Notes: generated by a model not told the origin, from the letters alone. Shown: positions 17,838 through 27,344, counted from the stretch's first letter. The stretch is 64,000 nucleotides of DNA from Ideonella paludis (GCF_018069865.1 NZ_JAGQDG010000004.1:248001-312000), one strand, 5' to 3'. Made by a program: numbers and translations.

Positions 17838-19802
17838 ATGCCATTGACACCATCTCCACTTCCAAACACCAGCCCCACACCCACTCATGCCCTGAAACTG
17901 GCGCGGCAGCAACTGCAAGACCAAGGCCTGGTGCAAGCCGGTTTGATCAGCGAGCGCCTGAACCAAAGCTGGCAGCGCAGCCTTCAGCATGGTTTGGCCC
18001 CGGCGGGCCGCCCACCCGGAGCGCCGCACGCCTCGGCACCCCAACTGGCGCGTGCGCTGGAGCAGCAGCAAGCCCTGGTGGCCCATGCCCGCCCGGTGAT
18101 GGAGTTCTTGGCCGAGCAAACCCGCGACACGAACAGCATGGTGATCCTGGCCGATGCCCAAGGCATGTTGCTGCAAGCGCTGGGCGATGCGCCCTTCTTG
18201 GACCGCGCCCAGCGTGTGGCCCTGCGCCCGGGTGCCAATTGGCACGAGCAATGGCGCGGCACCAACGCGATTGGCACCACACTGGCCGATGGCGCCCCCA
18301 CCGTGGTCCACGGCGGTGAACACTTCTTGGCCCGCAATGGCTTTTTGACCTGCACCGCCGCGCCCATCTTTGACCCGGCCGGCCGCACCCTGGGTGCACT
18401 GGACATCTCTGGCGACCACCGCAGCTACCACCGCCACACGCTGGGCCTGGTGCGCACCGCCGCCAACATGATCGAGCACCGCTTGTTCGAACACCAGCAT
18501 GCCGGCCATCTCAAGCTGCGCATCCACAGCCAGCCCGAAGGCATTGCCACCGTGGCCGAAGGCCTGCTGGCCCTGGACGACAGTGGCCGCTTGGTGGGTG
18601 CCAACCGCCAAGCCCTGGTGCTGCTGGGCTTGCTGTGGGATGCCCTGCACAGCAGTGCCATCGAGCGGGCCTTGCAAACTCCCCTGAGCACCTTCTGGGC
18701 CTGGGCACGCCAGGATGGCGTGGCCCCGCGCCGCGTGGTCAGCGCGCGAGGCCAGGTGCTGTGGGTGCGCGCCGAGGCCCTGCGCAGTGTCTCTGCCAGC
18801 GTGCCGCGCAGCGCCACCGGCGCGCAGGACTTGCCGGCACGCAGCGCCACGCGCGTGGCCAGCCACCCCAGCAGCGACGACCTGGCCGCGCTGGACACGG
18901 GCGACCCCACGCTGCAAGCGGCCGTGGAGCGCGCACGGCGCGTCATCGACAAGCCCATTGCCATCCTGCTGCAAGGGGAGTCCGGCGTGGGCAAAGAGGT
19001 GTTTGTGCGCGCCTTGCATGCCAGCGCCCGCACCCAGAACGGGCCGCTGGTGGCCGTCAACTGCGCCGCTATTCCTGAAAGCCTGATCGAAGCCGAGCTG
19101 TTTGGCTACAAGGGCGGCGCCTTCACTGGGGCCAGCCGCGAGGGCGCACCCGGCCGCATCCGCGAGGCCAACGGCGGCACCTTGTTCCTGGACGAGATTG
19201 GCGACATGCCCCTGGCCATGCAAGCCCGGCTGCTGCGGGTGCTGCAAGAGCGCCACGTCACCCCCCTGGGCGGCGGGCAGCCGGTGCCGGTGAGCTTCCG
19301 CCTGGTGTGTGCCACCCACCGCCAACTGCGCAGCGAAATGCAGGCCGGGCGCTTCCGTGAAGACTTGTACTACCGCCTCAATGGCCTGACGCTGAACCTG
19401 CCGCCCTTGCGCGAGCGCCAAGACTTTGCGGCCCTGGTGGCCTTGATGTTGGGGCGCTTGTGCCCTCAGCGGCCGGTGAGCCTGGCGCCCGAGGTGGCCA
19501 CCGCCTTGGCCGCCTACCGCTGGCCCGGCAACCTGCGCCAACTGCACAACGCCCTGCAAACCGCCTGCGCCTTGCTGGGCGACGACGAGGCCGAGCTGAG
19601 CTGGGGCCATCTGCCCGAAGACTTGATGGATGAACTGCGCCCTCACCCGCAGGGCAGCGCCCGTGTCGCGGTGCCCCCGGGCGGCCTGCGCGAGCAAGCC
19701 CGCCACACGGTGCAGCAAGTGGTGCAAGACTGTGGCGGCAACCTCTCTGAAGCCGCGCGGCAGTTGGGCATCAGCCGCACCACGCTCTATAAGCGCCTCT
19801 AG
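17838..19802 (+). CDS. Sigma-54-dependent transcriptional activator, AcoR-like
   Basis: A 654-residue enhancer-binding protein. The N-terminal half has a GAF-type sensing domain (about 70-225, with NWHEQWRGTNAIGTTLADG, typical of AcoR-family regulators). The AAA+ domain has Walker A GESGVGKE (about 380), an intact GAFTGA loop that contacts sigma-54 (427-432), Walker B GGTLFLDEIGDMP and the C-terminal Fis-type helix-turn-helix (AARQLGISRTTLYKRL). It is divergent from the aldehyde dehydrogenase, whose promoter has a -24/-12 signature, so that operon is the obvious target. The effector could be acetoin, acetaldehyde or an alcohol. The gene ends 4 bp from the convergent chemoreceptor gene. Confidence 0.9.
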   Translation: MPLTPSPLPNTSPTPTHALKLARQQLQDQGLVQAGLISERLNQSWQRSLQHGLAPAGRPPGAPHASAPQLARALEQQQALVAHARPVMEFLAEQTRDTNSMVILADAQGMLLQALGDAPFLDRAQRVALRPGANWHEQWRGTNAIGTTLADGAPTVVHGGEHFLARNGFLTCTAAPIFDPAGRTLGALDISGDHRSYHRHTLGLVRTAANMIEHRLFEHQHAGHLKLRIHSQPEGIATVAEGLLALDDSGRLVGANRQALVLLGLLWDALHSSAIERALQTPLSTFWAWARQDGVAPRRVVSARGQVLWVRAEALRSVSASVPRSATGAQDLPARSATRVASHPSSDDLAALDTGDPTLQAAVERARRVIDKPIAILLQGESGVGKEVFVRALHASARTQNGPLVAVNCAAIPESLIEAELFGYKGGAFTGASREGAPGRIREANGGTLFLDEIGDMPLAMQARLLRVLQERHVTPLGGGQPVPVSFRLVCATHRQLRSEMQAGRFREDLYYRLNGLTLNLPPLRERQDFAALVALMLGRLCPQRPVSLAPEVATALAAYRWPGNLRQLHNALQTACALLGDDEAELSWGHLPEDLMDELRPHPQGSARVAVPPGGLREQARHTVQQVVQDCGGNLSEAARQLGISRTTLYKRL

Positions 19803-19806
19803 GGCA

Positions 19807-21354
19807 TCAGGCCAGCTTGAACACGCCGACTGCGCTGACCAACTGCTGAGCTTGGTCGCGCAGGCTTTCGGCAGCCGCGGCGCTTTCTTCCACCAAGGCG
19901 GCGTTCTGTTGCGTCACTTTGTCCATCTGACTGACGGCGTCGCCCACTTGCTGGATGCCTGAACTTTGCTGCACGGTGGCATGGGTGATCTCGGCCACGA
20001 TCTCACTGACACGTTGGATGGAGTGGACGATCTCACCCATGGTCTTGCCCGCTTGGTCGACCAGCACCGTGCCGTGCTCTACCTGGTCCACGCTGCGGCC
20101 GATCAACGCTTTGATTTCTTTGGCCGCTTCAGCACTGCGCTGGGCCAGCGTGCGAACCTCTGCCGCCACCACAGCAAAGCCGCGGCCCTGCTCACCGGCG
20201 CGGGCCGCCTCCACCGCCGCGTTCAAGGCGAGGATGTTGGTCTGGAAGGCAATGCCGTCAATGACGCCGGTGATGTCACCAATCTTGCGGCTGCTCTCAC
20301 TGATGCCCTGCATGGTGCTCACCACTTGGCCCACCACCTCTCCGCCTTGCGTGGCCACCACCGAAGCACTCTGGGCCAGACGGTTGGCTTGCTCGGCACT
20401 ATCGGCGTTGTGTCGCACGGTGGTGCCCAACTGCTCCATGGTGGCTGCGGTTTGCTGCAGGGCGCTGGCTTGTTCTTCGGTGCGCTGACTCAGGTCACCA
20501 TTGCCCTGTGCGATTTGGGCGCTGGCCGTGGCCACGCTCTCAGAGTTGTTGCGCACCCCACGCACGATGGAGGCCAGATGGGATTGCATGGTGCTCAGTA
20601 CCGCCATCACGCTGACGCTGTCGCCGGGGCGTAGTGCCACGGGCACACTCAAGTCGCCCGATGCCACTCTCTGCGCCAAGGCCACGGCCTCGTCGGGCTC
20701 GCCCCCCAAGTGGCGCATCAGGCCACGGGTGATCCACACGCCAATGCCAATGCCCGTGGCGGTGGCGGCCAGCACCAAGATCAACATCAGCGTCATGGCG
20801 GCGTGATAGTTGTCTTGAATCCCTTGAATGGCACGCTGGCCGTTCTCTTCCTTGAGTTGGGTCAGTGCGCTGAGTTGCTCGTCCATCTGAGCCACCACCT
20901 TGCCGTACTCCCCAAACATATAGGTCGTGGCTTCGTGCTGCTGGGCAAGCTCTGCTTGTGATGCCAAGGTCTTGAACTTCTGCAGGCTGGCCTTGTACTG
21001 GCCCCATTGCGCCTCTAGCTTCTCAAACTCCTGCTGGCCCTTGGGGCTCCAGAACAAGGGCTTGGCACTGTCCAGCAGCTTGCGCATCTCGGCCACGTCG
21101 GACTCTGCCTTCGCAAACGCCGCATCGCGCTGGCCTTCGCTGCTGGACAGCAGCGCGTTTCGCACTGAACGCCCCACATACAGCAGGTGGATATTGGCCT
21201 CCTTGATCTGTGAGATGGCCACCAACTCCAACTTATAGAGCTTGTCTGCAGATTCATTCATCCGCGACATGTTGTAGATGCCCACGGCGCTCACCAGCGC
21301 ACCGGCAGCACACACGCCCACAAACGCCGTCAACAACTTGCTCGCAAGCTTCAT
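19807..21354 (-). CDS. Methyl-accepting chemotaxis protein with four-helix-bundle sensor domain
   Basis: A 515-residue chemoreceptor. It begins with a short cytoplasmic tail and TM1 (about 8-30), a helical periplasmic domain of about 150 residues of the 4HB_MCP type, TM2 (about 192-212), a HAMP domain and a signalling hairpin with the conserved tip [20 protein letters not shown]. Glutamine/glutamate methylation-site motifs ([17 protein letters not shown]) are present. It ends in VFKLA without an NWETF-type CheR-tethering pentapeptide. The ligand is unknown. It is a single-gene unit. Confidence 0.92.
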   Translation of the reverse strand: MKLASKLLTAFVGVCAAGALVSAVGIYNMSRMNESADKLYKLELVAISQIKEANIHLLYVGRSVRNALLSSSEGQRDAAFAKAESDVAEMRKLLDSAKPLFWSPKGQQEFEKLEAQWGQYKASLQKFKTLASQAELAQQHEATTYMFGEYGKVVAQMDEQLSALTQLKEENGQRAIQGIQDNYHAAMTLMLILVLAATATGIGIGVWITRGLMRHLGGEPDEAVALAQRVASGDLSVPVALRPGDSVSVMAVLSTMQSHLASIVRGVRNNSESVATASAQIAQGNGDLSQRTEEQASALQQTAATMEQLGTTVRHNADSAEQANRLAQSASVVATQGGEVVGQVVSTMQGISESSRKIGDITGVIDGIAFQTNILALNAAVEAARAGEQGRGFAVVAAEVRTLAQRSAEAAKEIKALIGRSVDQVEHGTVLVDQAGKTMGEIVHSIQRVSEIVAEITHATVQQSSGIQQVGDAVSQMDKVTQQNAALVEESAAAAESLRDQAQQLVSAVGVFKLA

Positions 21355-21488
21355 GGAATCAGGACTCCAGGTCTAAGGGTTGGACAGACACGCACGAGGC
21401 AAGGCAAAAGCACCATACCCCGGGGCGTTAGTGTGTCCAGGGGCACCCGGGGGCAATCTCGGAAAGTGCAGACCGAATCGGGGGCACT

Positions 21489-22028
21489 TCAGCCCACAGC
21501 CACGGCCCCTGCAAGCTGCGGCCCGAGGCCCGCCCAGCGCCGCACCACCTCGGCCTCAGCGGCCAACACCGGCGCTCCACCCGTAAAGGTGTCCCAAGCC
21601 TCGCGATGCTGGGCCGAGACGACCGTGAGCACCGGCACCTCGGCGCTGAGCAAGGCCATCAGCTCGTCGGCAAAGCCCTCGCCCAGGCTCTCTAGCTTGC
21701 CAAAGCGGTTGGACACCGCCAGCGCGGCCGGCGCGTCCGCTGCACGGCGCAGCACTTGGCTGGCGCGGGCAAAGCCTGCAGGGTCGGCGCGGCAGCCTTG
21801 GGCGTCTTTGCCCAGGTTTTGGCTGATCAGGTATTCGTCCCCTGTCACCACATCCACCAGCACCATGTCGGCGCTGCAGGCCGCACCGGGTGGGCCCGGG
21901 CGGGTCACCAAGCCCTGCACATCGCGACCCTGGGCGCGCCACTCGGCGACCAAGGCACGCAACAGGGCGTGAACATTGCCGGTGCCGTCGTCGTGAAGCG
22001 CGGCCATTTTGATCTCAGGGTGCTGCAT
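21489..22028 (-). CDS. DUF2478 family protein (molybdate-locus associated)
   Basis: A protein of about 179 residues of the DUF2478 family, which is recurrently found beside molybdate transport and cofactor genes. Visible family features are the acidic DDGTGNVHALLRALV start, GLVTRP and the central LISQNLGKDAQGCRADPAGFA. The ATG at 22028 is chosen; two in-frame ATGs a few codons upstream (22040 and 22037) are possible. It is divergent from modA across an intergenic region that carries a ModE box, so it may be controlled by molybdate through ModE. The molecular function is not established. Confidence 0.75.
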   Translation of the reverse strand: MQHPEIKMAALHDDGTGNVHALLRALVAEWRAQGRDVQGLVTRPGPPGAACSADMVLVDVVTGDEYLISQNLGKDAQGCRADPAGFARASQVLRRAADAPAALAVSNRFGKLESLGEGFADELMALLSAEVPVLTVVSAQHREAWDTFTGGAPVLAAEAEVVRRWAGLGPQLAGAVAVG

Positions 22029-22140
22029 GGTGGGCATCATAGCCAGTGGCTTGTCATATCTCGTTGGCTACATCGCCTGGATGTCAGCGCTTCGCTTGGA
22101 CTCAGAATTGAAATGCGCTTGCGCAATGCAGACCGGCGCT

Positions 22141-22169
22141 ATCGCTATATATACTTGGATATATCGCAT
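22141..22169 (+). promoter_or_regulatory. ModE-binding box in front of modA
   Basis: ATCGCTATATA is followed after a short spacer by the inverted half TATATCGCAT. This closely matches the ModE operator known from E. coli (ATCGCTATATA and its inverted copy). It lies 15-43 bp upstream of the modA start. The modE gene is the last gene of the same cluster, so a molybdate-responsive repression loop is expected. Confidence 0.85.
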
Positions 22170-22183
22170 CCCTTCTTCGCCCC

Positions 22184-22951
22184 ATGTTGCCGACCCTGCT
22201 ACAACGTCTGTCTCGCCTTGCCCTGCCCCTGGCGGTGAGCCTCAGCGCCTTCGCGGTGCAGGCCGGCGAGTTGACCGTCAGCGCCGCCGCCAGCCTGACC
22301 AACGCCTTCAAAGACCTGAAGCCGCTGTACGAGGCCGCCCACCCCGGCAGCACGGTGCAGTTCAACTTTGGAGCCTCGGGGGCACTGCTGGCGCAGATCA
22401 GCAAAGGAGCCCCGGTGGACGTGTTCGTGAGCGCCGACCCAGAGACCATGGACCAAGCCCAAGGCCGGGGTCTGTTAGAGGCCGGGCAGCGCAAAGACAT
22501 CGCCTCCAACACCTTGGTGCTCATCGTGCCCAAAGGCGCTGCCGACACGCCCAAGACCACCGCCGAGCTGACCACCGCCCGCTACGCCCGCATTGCCATC
22601 GGCCTGCCCGCCAGCGTGCCGGTGGGCCGCTACACCCAAAGCGTGCTGCAGGCCGAGGGGCGCTGGGCCGCCATCGAGGCCAAGATGATTGGCGCCAACA
22701 ATGTGCGCCAGGCCTTGGACTATGTGGCCCGCGCCGAGGTGGACGCTGGCTTTGTCTATGCCACCGATGCCGCCCTGATGCCCGACAAAGTGCGCGTGGC
22801 CTTCACCGTGCCCACGCCGCAGCCGGTGCGCTACCCAGCCGCGGCCTTGAAGGCCGCACCCAACCCGGTAGACGCCCAGCGCTTCATGGCCTTCTTGCTC
22901 AAGCCAGAAGCCCAAGCTGTGCTCGCCAAACATGGCTTTGGCAAGCCCTGA
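22184..22951 (+). CDS. modA: Molybdate ABC transporter substrate-binding protein ModA
   Basis: A 255-residue periplasmic molybdate-binding protein. A signal peptide (about residues 1-26, cleavage near VQA) is followed by the family start ELTVSAAASLTNAFKDL, then FNFGASGALLAQI and DVFVSADPETMDQ, which hold the serine and backbone contacts for the oxyanion. It delivers molybdate to ModBC. The gene follows a ModE box and is spaced by 7 bp from modB. Confidence 0.95.
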   Translation: MLPTLLQRLSRLALPLAVSLSAFAVQAGELTVSAAASLTNAFKDLKPLYEAAHPGSTVQFNFGASGALLAQISKGAPVDVFVSADPETMDQAQGRGLLEAGQRKDIASNTLVLIVPKGAADTPKTTAELTTARYARIAIGLPASVPVGRYTQSVLQAEGRWAAIEAKMIGANNVRQALDYVARAEVDAGFVYATDAALMPDKVRVAFTVPTPQPVRYPAAALKAAPNPVDAQRFMAFLLKPEAQAVLAKHGFGKP

Positions 22952-22958
22952 GCCACCC

Positions 22959-23657
22959 ATGCTGGACGGCGTCTGGACCCCTTTATGGCTGACCTTGAAG
23001 GTGGCCGGCTGGGCCACCGCGCTGAACCTCGTCTTGGGGGTGGGTGCAGGCTGGGCCCTGGCCCGCTTGGGGCCGCCACGCTGGCGTTTGGCGCGCGACC
23101 TGATCGACGCCCTCTTGACCCTGCCCATGGTGCTGCCGCCCACCGTGCTGGGCTACTACCTGCTGGTCTTGATCGGCAGCCAAGGGCCGCTGGGCGCGTG
23201 GCTGTTGCAGACCTTTGGCATTCGGCTCATCTTCACCTGGCAGGGCGCGGTGATTGCTGCCACCATCGTCGCCTTTCCGCTGGTCTTCAAAGCCGCCCGC
23301 GCGGCCTTTGAGGGCGTGGACGCGGCGCTGGAAGACGCCGCCCGCAGCCTGGGGCTGTCTGAATGGGCGGTGTTCTTTCGGGTGTCTTTGCCCTTGGCGT
23401 GGCGCGGCATCTTGGCCGGCCTGCTGCTGGCCTTTGCCCGCGCGCTGGGTGAGTTTGGCGCCACGCTTATGGTGGCGGGCTCGATTGCCGGCAAAACGCA
23501 AACCCTGTCGATTGCGGTGTACGAAGCCGTGCAAGCCGGGCAAGACGACGCCGCCTTGCAACTGGTGTGGGTCATCTCGGCCGTCTGCATCACGGTGCTG
23601 CTGCTGGCCGGGCGGCTCTCGCCCTGGCAGGGCCGCGCGCCAGAGAGCCTGCGATGA
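22959..23657 (+). CDS. modB: Molybdate ABC transporter permease ModB
   Basis: A 232-residue inner-membrane permease with about five transmembrane helices and the EAA-like cytoplasmic loop (ALEDAARSLGLSEWAVFFRV, with LPLAWRGILAG following). LGEFGATLMVAGSIAGKTQT is the typical C-terminal ModB motif. The start at 22959 follows the modA stop by 7 bp, and the stop overlaps modC by 4 bp (ATGA), indicating translational coupling. Confidence 0.95.
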   Translation: MLDGVWTPLWLTLKVAGWATALNLVLGVGAGWALARLGPPRWRLARDLIDALLTLPMVLPPTVLGYYLLVLIGSQGPLGAWLLQTFGIRLIFTWQGAVIAATIVAFPLVFKAARAAFEGVDAALEDAARSLGLSEWAVFFRVSLPLAWRGILAGLLLAFARALGEFGATLMVAGSIAGKTQTLSIAVYEAVQAGQDDAALQLVWVISAVCITVLLLAGRLSPWQGRAPESLR

Positions 23658-24340
23658 GCACCCACACGCCCCCCACCTGGGACCTGGCCCTGCGCAAGCA
23701 TTGGCCCCACGCCCAACACCCCTTCACGCTCGACGTGGCGGCGCAGTGCCACGCGCCGCGCCTGATCTTGCTGGGCGAAAGCGGCAGCGGCAAAACCCAA
23801 ACCATGAAGATGGTGGCCGGTGTGCTGCGGCCCGATGCCGGCCATGTCCGCCTGCAGGGCCACACCTTGTTCGACCACGCCGCCGGCCTGCACACCCCCG
23901 CCCACCAACGCCGCTTGGGCTGGGTGGCGCAGGACTATGCGCTGTTTCCCCACCTCAGCGTGGCGCAAAACATTGGCTTTGCGCTGCGCACCGGCTGGCG
24001 CAACCCGACTGCCGGGCACACGCCAGCGGCTGTCACTGACATGCTGGCCCGCATGGGCCTGAGCGCCGTGGCCCAGCACTTACCGCACCAAATCAGCGGC
24101 GGGCAAAAGCAGCGCACCGCCCTGGCCCGCGCCCTGATGAGCCAGCCCCGCGCCCTGCTGCTGGACGAGCCCTTTGCCGCGCTGGACCCGGCCTTGCGCC
24201 AACGCCTGCGCGACGACCTCGCCGCCCTGCTGGCCGAGCTGGCCTTGCCGGTACTGCTGATCACCCATGACGAGCACGACGTGGCCGCCCTAGGCGCCCT
24301 GAGCGGCGAAGTGCTGCGCCTGCCCCCGCCCCAGCGCTGA
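23654..24340 (+). CDS. modC: Molybdate ABC transporter ATP-binding protein ModC, short form
   Basis: The 228-residue ATPase of the molybdate importer, with Walker A LGESGSGKTQ, the Q-loop in VAQDYALFPHLSV, the signature ISGGQKQRTALARAL, Walker B LLLDEPFAALDP and the H-loop LLITHDEHD. It stops after the ATPase domain: the C-terminal TOBE/mop domain that brings classical ModC to about 350 residues is absent. The two mop domains in this locus are on the next gene, modE. It overlaps modB by 4 bp. Confidence 0.92.
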   Translation: MSTHTPPTWDLALRKHWPHAQHPFTLDVAAQCHAPRLILLGESGSGKTQTMKMVAGVLRPDAGHVRLQGHTLFDHAAGLHTPAHQRRLGWVAQDYALFPHLSVAQNIGFALRTGWRNPTAGHTPAAVTDMLARMGLSAVAQHLPHQISGGQKQRTALARALMSQPRALLLDEPFAALDPALRQRLRDDLAALLAELALPVLLITHDEHDVAALGALSGEVLRLPPPQR

Positions 24341-24358
24341 AACTGCACCCCAACCACC

Positions 24359-25180
24359 ATGGCCCGCCCTCCCAAACGCCCTCGCCTCAGCCTGCAAGGC
24401 TCCATGTGGCTCACCGCCGGTGATCAGCCCCTGGGCGGCCACGGCCGCATCGCCCTGCTCAAGGCCGTCGCCCAGCATGGCAGCATCACCGCAGCGGCCA
24501 AGGCTTTTGGCATGAGCTACAAAGCCGCCTGGGACGCCATCCACGCCATGAACGAGCGCGCCAGCCAGCCGCTGGTGGCGCGCAGCACGGGCGGCCGGGG
24601 TGGTGGCGGCGCCAAGCTCACAGATTACGGACTGGCTTTGATTCAGCGTTATGAAGAAGTGGACGCCGTCCACCAACGCTTTGTGAGCCAGCTCGACCAA
24701 CATGGGCTGGACCTGAGCCAGCCCTTCAGCCTGCTGAATGTGATGACCATGAAAACCAGCGCCCGCAACCAATGGGTAGGCAGCGTGGCCGCGCTGCGCG
24801 CCGGGGCCGTGAACGACGAGGTAGAACTGGCCCTGCCTGGCGGCCAGCGCCTATGGGCCACCATCACCCACGAAAGCACCCAAGCCCTGGGCCTGCGCCC
24901 CAAACAAACCGTCATCGCCCTGGTCAAAGCCAGCGCCGTGATGCTGGCCACCGAGGTGGGCACGGGCACCAAGCTCTCTGCCCGCAACCAATGGCCCGGC
25001 ACTGTGGCCCAAATCACCCCCGGCGCCGTCAATGCAGAAGTGCTGGTGCACAGCGCCCACGGCGCCCACATTGTCGCCATCATCACCCAAGCCGCCGTGG
25101 CGGACATGGGGCTGCAGGTGGGCGGCCCCGTGGTGGCGCTGGTGCAGGCGTCGGAGGTGGTGTTGGGGGTGGTGAATTGA
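24359..25180 (+). CDS. modE: Molybdate-responsive transcriptional regulator ModE with two TOBE domains
   Basis: A 273-residue ModE. The N-terminal winged helix-turn-helix (about 25-110; LLKAVAQHGSITAAAKAFGM, and the wing with STGGRGGGGAKLTDYG) is followed by two molybdate-binding mop/TOBE repeats, at about 137-203 and 210-272, both starting with SARNQW. It binds the box before modA and represses transport when molybdate is plentiful. Being the last mod gene (18 bp after modC), it is likely autoregulated through the same promoter. An overlapping gene for a secreted hypothetical follows. Confidence 0.93.
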   Translation: MARPPKRPRLSLQGSMWLTAGDQPLGGHGRIALLKAVAQHGSITAAAKAFGMSYKAAWDAIHAMNERASQPLVARSTGGRGGGGAKLTDYGLALIQRYEEVDAVHQRFVSQLDQHGLDLSQPFSLLNVMTMKTSARNQWVGSVAALRAGAVNDEVELALPGGQRLWATITHESTQALGLRPKQTVIALVKASAVMLATEVGTGTKLSARNQWPGTVAQITPGAVNAEVLVHSAHGAHIVAIITQAAVADMGLQVGGPVVALVQASEVVLGVVN

Positions 25181-25890
25181 GACTGCACCAGCATCCGAAG
25201 ACGGCGGCGCTATTCACGTTGATGCTGGGCCTGAGCGCCGCCTTTGGTGCCCGCGCCACGCCGTGTGAGGATAAGCTTCAGCAGGCGCGGCAACGCGACG
25301 GCAACACCATCATTGTCAGTACCCGCGAATGCACAAGGCCCACCGAACGGCGCATCACGGTCAGCCTCCAACGCGCTTCCGGCGCCCAAACGGTTCTGCA
25401 CCGATTTCGCCAATCCACCGATCGGGCTCCGACAGGTGGCGCCACACTGAAGGACATCGACGGTGACGGATTCAGCGAACTGGAGCTGACCGGAGCTTGC
25501 GGATCGGGCTCGGTTTGCCAGCGAGCGCTATACAAGCTCAACGCCGCTGGAACGGAACTGTTCTTGCTGTATGCCGGCGGGACCTCAGAGGTCGAGGTGA
25601 TCAGCGGCTACTTGATCGAGGGCGGCAAAGCCGGCTGCTGCACCTGGCACTTCCAGGCCTACAAGCTGCCTTCACAAGCCCGCCTCATTAAGGACACTGA
25701 CCTTCACTATCGGATTGACGTTGGCCTGCTTGATGCAGCCATCGGCGCTTCGAACGACGGGCCCAGCCCCGACTGTCGCTTCACCACGAAGTCGGCAAAC
25801 CGGTGGGTCGTCGTCGCGCCCCCCTCCAAGGCGCTGGAGAAGGTCTGCGAGGTCTATGGGCCTGACTATGTACTGGACAAAGCTCGCTGA
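25177..25890 (+). CDS. Hypothetical secreted protein
   Basis: A 237-residue protein of unknown function. A TTG start at 25177 overlapping the modE stop is chosen because it alone gives a full signal peptide (MRLHQHPKTAALFTLMLGLS, cleavage near ARA); an ATG at 25222 would cut into the hydrophobic core. The mature protein has several cysteines (ATPCEDKL, TRECTR, TGACGSGSVC, AGCCTWHF, DCRF, EKVCEVY) and a calcium-loop-like DIDGDGFSELELTG as in FG-GAP/EF-hand repeats. Its base composition is slightly less G+C-rich than modABC. A link to molybdenum is not supported beyond position. Confidence 0.65.
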   Translation: MRLHQHPKTAALFTLMLGLSAAFGARATPCEDKLQQARQRDGNTIIVSTRECTRPTERRITVSLQRASGAQTVLHRFRQSTDRAPTGGATLKDIDGDGFSELELTGACGSGSVCQRALYKLNAAGTELFLLYAGGTSEVEVISGYLIEGGKAGCCTWHFQAYKLPSQARLIKDTDLHYRIDVGLLDAAIGASNDGPSPDCRFTTKSANRWVVVAPPSKALEKVCEVYGPDYVLDKAR

Positions 25891-25994
25891 CGCGCGTGCG
25901 ACGCCTCTGTACCACTTCGCACGCGTCGGGCCGATGAAGCGAGGCACTGACCTAGGCCCAAGCTGAGTCGCCGCTATGGCACCATGCGTCCACC

Positions 25995-26654
25995 ATGATC
26001 ACCTTGCACCACTGCGTCAGCGCCCGCTCGTTTCGCCCTCTTTGGCTGTTGGAGGAGTTGGCGCTGCCCTACACGCTGAAGATGTGGCCGTTTCCGCCAC
26101 GGGTGCAGTCACGGGACTATCTGGCGCTGAACCCGCTGGGCACGGTGCCGCTGCTGGAGGTAGAAGGCGTGCGGCTGACCGAGTCGGCCGCGTGCTGCCA
26201 GTTCTTGGCGGCGCGCTTCAGCCCTGGGGTGCTGGAGGTGGCTGCGCATGACCCCGCTTATGGTGCCTATCTGAACTGGCTGCACATGAGCGACGCGACC
26301 CTGACCTTTCCGCAAACACTGGTGCTGCGCTACAGCCATTTTGAGCCGCCAGAGCGACAGCAGCCTCAGGTGGTGGAGGACTACAGCCGCTGGTTTGGAG
26401 CGCGGCTGCGGGCGGCAGAGGCGGCTTTGCAAGAGGCCGACACGCTGTGCGCCGGGCGCTTCACGGCCGCCGATGTGGCGGTGGGCTATGCACTGATGCT
26501 GGCCGAGCTGATCGGGCTGAGCAGCGCGTTTGGCCCGAACGTGGCGGCCTATTGGCAGCGGCTGCAAGCCCGGCCTGCGTATCAACGGGCACTGCAGGCG
26601 CAGCGAGACGCAGCCTTGGCGCAAGGGGTGTCCCCGCAGCCTGCAACTGCTTAG
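25995..26654 (+). CDS. Glutathione S-transferase family protein
   Basis: A 219-residue cytosolic GST. The thioredoxin-like N-terminal domain (LHHCVSARSFRPLWLLEELA, then NPLGTVPLLEVEG with the cis-proline loop and LTESAACCQFL for glutathione gamma-Glu binding) is followed by an all-helical C-terminal domain with the N-capping motif FTAADVAVGYAL. The substrate is unknown. It ends 7 bp from the convergent tapT gene. Confidence 0.9.
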   Translation: MITLHHCVSARSFRPLWLLEELALPYTLKMWPFPPRVQSRDYLALNPLGTVPLLEVEGVRLTESAACCQFLAARFSPGVLEVAAHDPAYGAYLNWLHMSDATLTFPQTLVLRYSHFEPPERQQPQVVEDYSRWFGARLRAAEAALQEADTLCAGRFTAADVAVGYALMLAELIGLSSAFGPNVAAYWQRLQARPAYQRALQAQRDAALAQGVSPQPATA

Positions 26655-26661
26655 GGGCCGG

Positions 26662-27327
26662 TTAGGACTGGGCCGCGAACTCACCCTGCGCCGCCACAAA
26701 GCCCGCAAACGCCGCCAACAGCGGCTGATAGCGCGCCGCGTCGCCTTCTAGCTGCTGCAGGGCCAGCGCGGTGGCCTCCAGGGTGGAGCGTTGGTGCTGC
26801 GGCTGCTGCGCCTTGCGCAAAGGGGCATAGAGGCTGGGCGGTGGCGCCTGCAAGCTCAGGCGCGGGAGCGTGCCAAGCAAAGGGTTGCAGTGCAGCAGCT
26901 TGCGGCTTTTGCGCCAGGTGGCGTCCAGCACCACCAGGCAGAGCTGGCTCAAGTTTGTGGATGCGCTGGGCGTGAAGTGCCGCATGGCGGTGGCGTCGGC
27001 CACATCCAGGCTGCGGGGCTCGGCCGGGGGTGTGGCGGGGTAGAGCAAGACGGCCTGCCCTGGTGGGCCGAGCCACTGCTGCAGTGCGGCCTCGTCAAAC
27101 TGCTCACCCACCTCCCACTGAGCCCGCGCCAAGCTCAGGCGCAGCAGCGTGGCACTGCCTTTGGCTTGGCCGGCCTCCAGCGGGTGCTGCAAGATCAACA
27201 CCCGCGCTTGGTTCGGGGTGGGCCGCACCCAGGGGCACAGGCAGGCGCGCAAGGGGCGGCTGCAGCGCGGGCAAGTGGGGCGGCGGGTGGGGCTGCGGGC
27301 GGGGCTGAGATGGGGCAAGGTCGTCAT
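26662..27327 (-). CDS. tapT: tRNA-uridine aminocarboxypropyltransferase (DTW-domain protein)
   Basis: A 221-residue DTW-domain protein. This family transfers the 3-amino-3-carboxypropyl group from SAM to uridine 47 of tRNA (acp3U). Visible are an N-terminal cysteine cluster (CPRCSRPLRACLC), the segment RVLILQHPLEAGQAKGSA, the DTW-like motif LDATWRKSRKLL (here D-A-T-W) and the C-terminal STLEATALALQQLEGD. The ATG at 27327 is chosen; the open frame extends upstream only by reading through a palindromic repeat element that starts 17 bp before this ATG, so the longer version is an artefact. Confidence 0.85.
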   Translation of the reverse strand: MTTLPHLSPARSPTRRPTCPRCSRPLRACLCPWVRPTPNQARVLILQHPLEAGQAKGSATLLRLSLARAQWEVGEQFDEAALQQWLGPPGQAVLLYPATPPAEPRSLDVADATAMRHFTPSASTNLSQLCLVVLDATWRKSRKLLHCNPLLGTLPRLSLQAPPPSLYAPLRKAQQPQHQRSTLEATALALQQLEGDAARYQPLLAAFAGFVAAQGEFAAQS

Positions 27328-27344
27328 GGGCGGGTGCCTGCACC

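Noticed and set aside
17796-19727. A 643-codon minus-strand frame opposite the AcoR-like gene
   Set aside because: The plus strand has GAF, AAA+ and Fis motifs in perfect order; the opposite frame is low-complexity Gln/Gly/His-rich and is a shadow.
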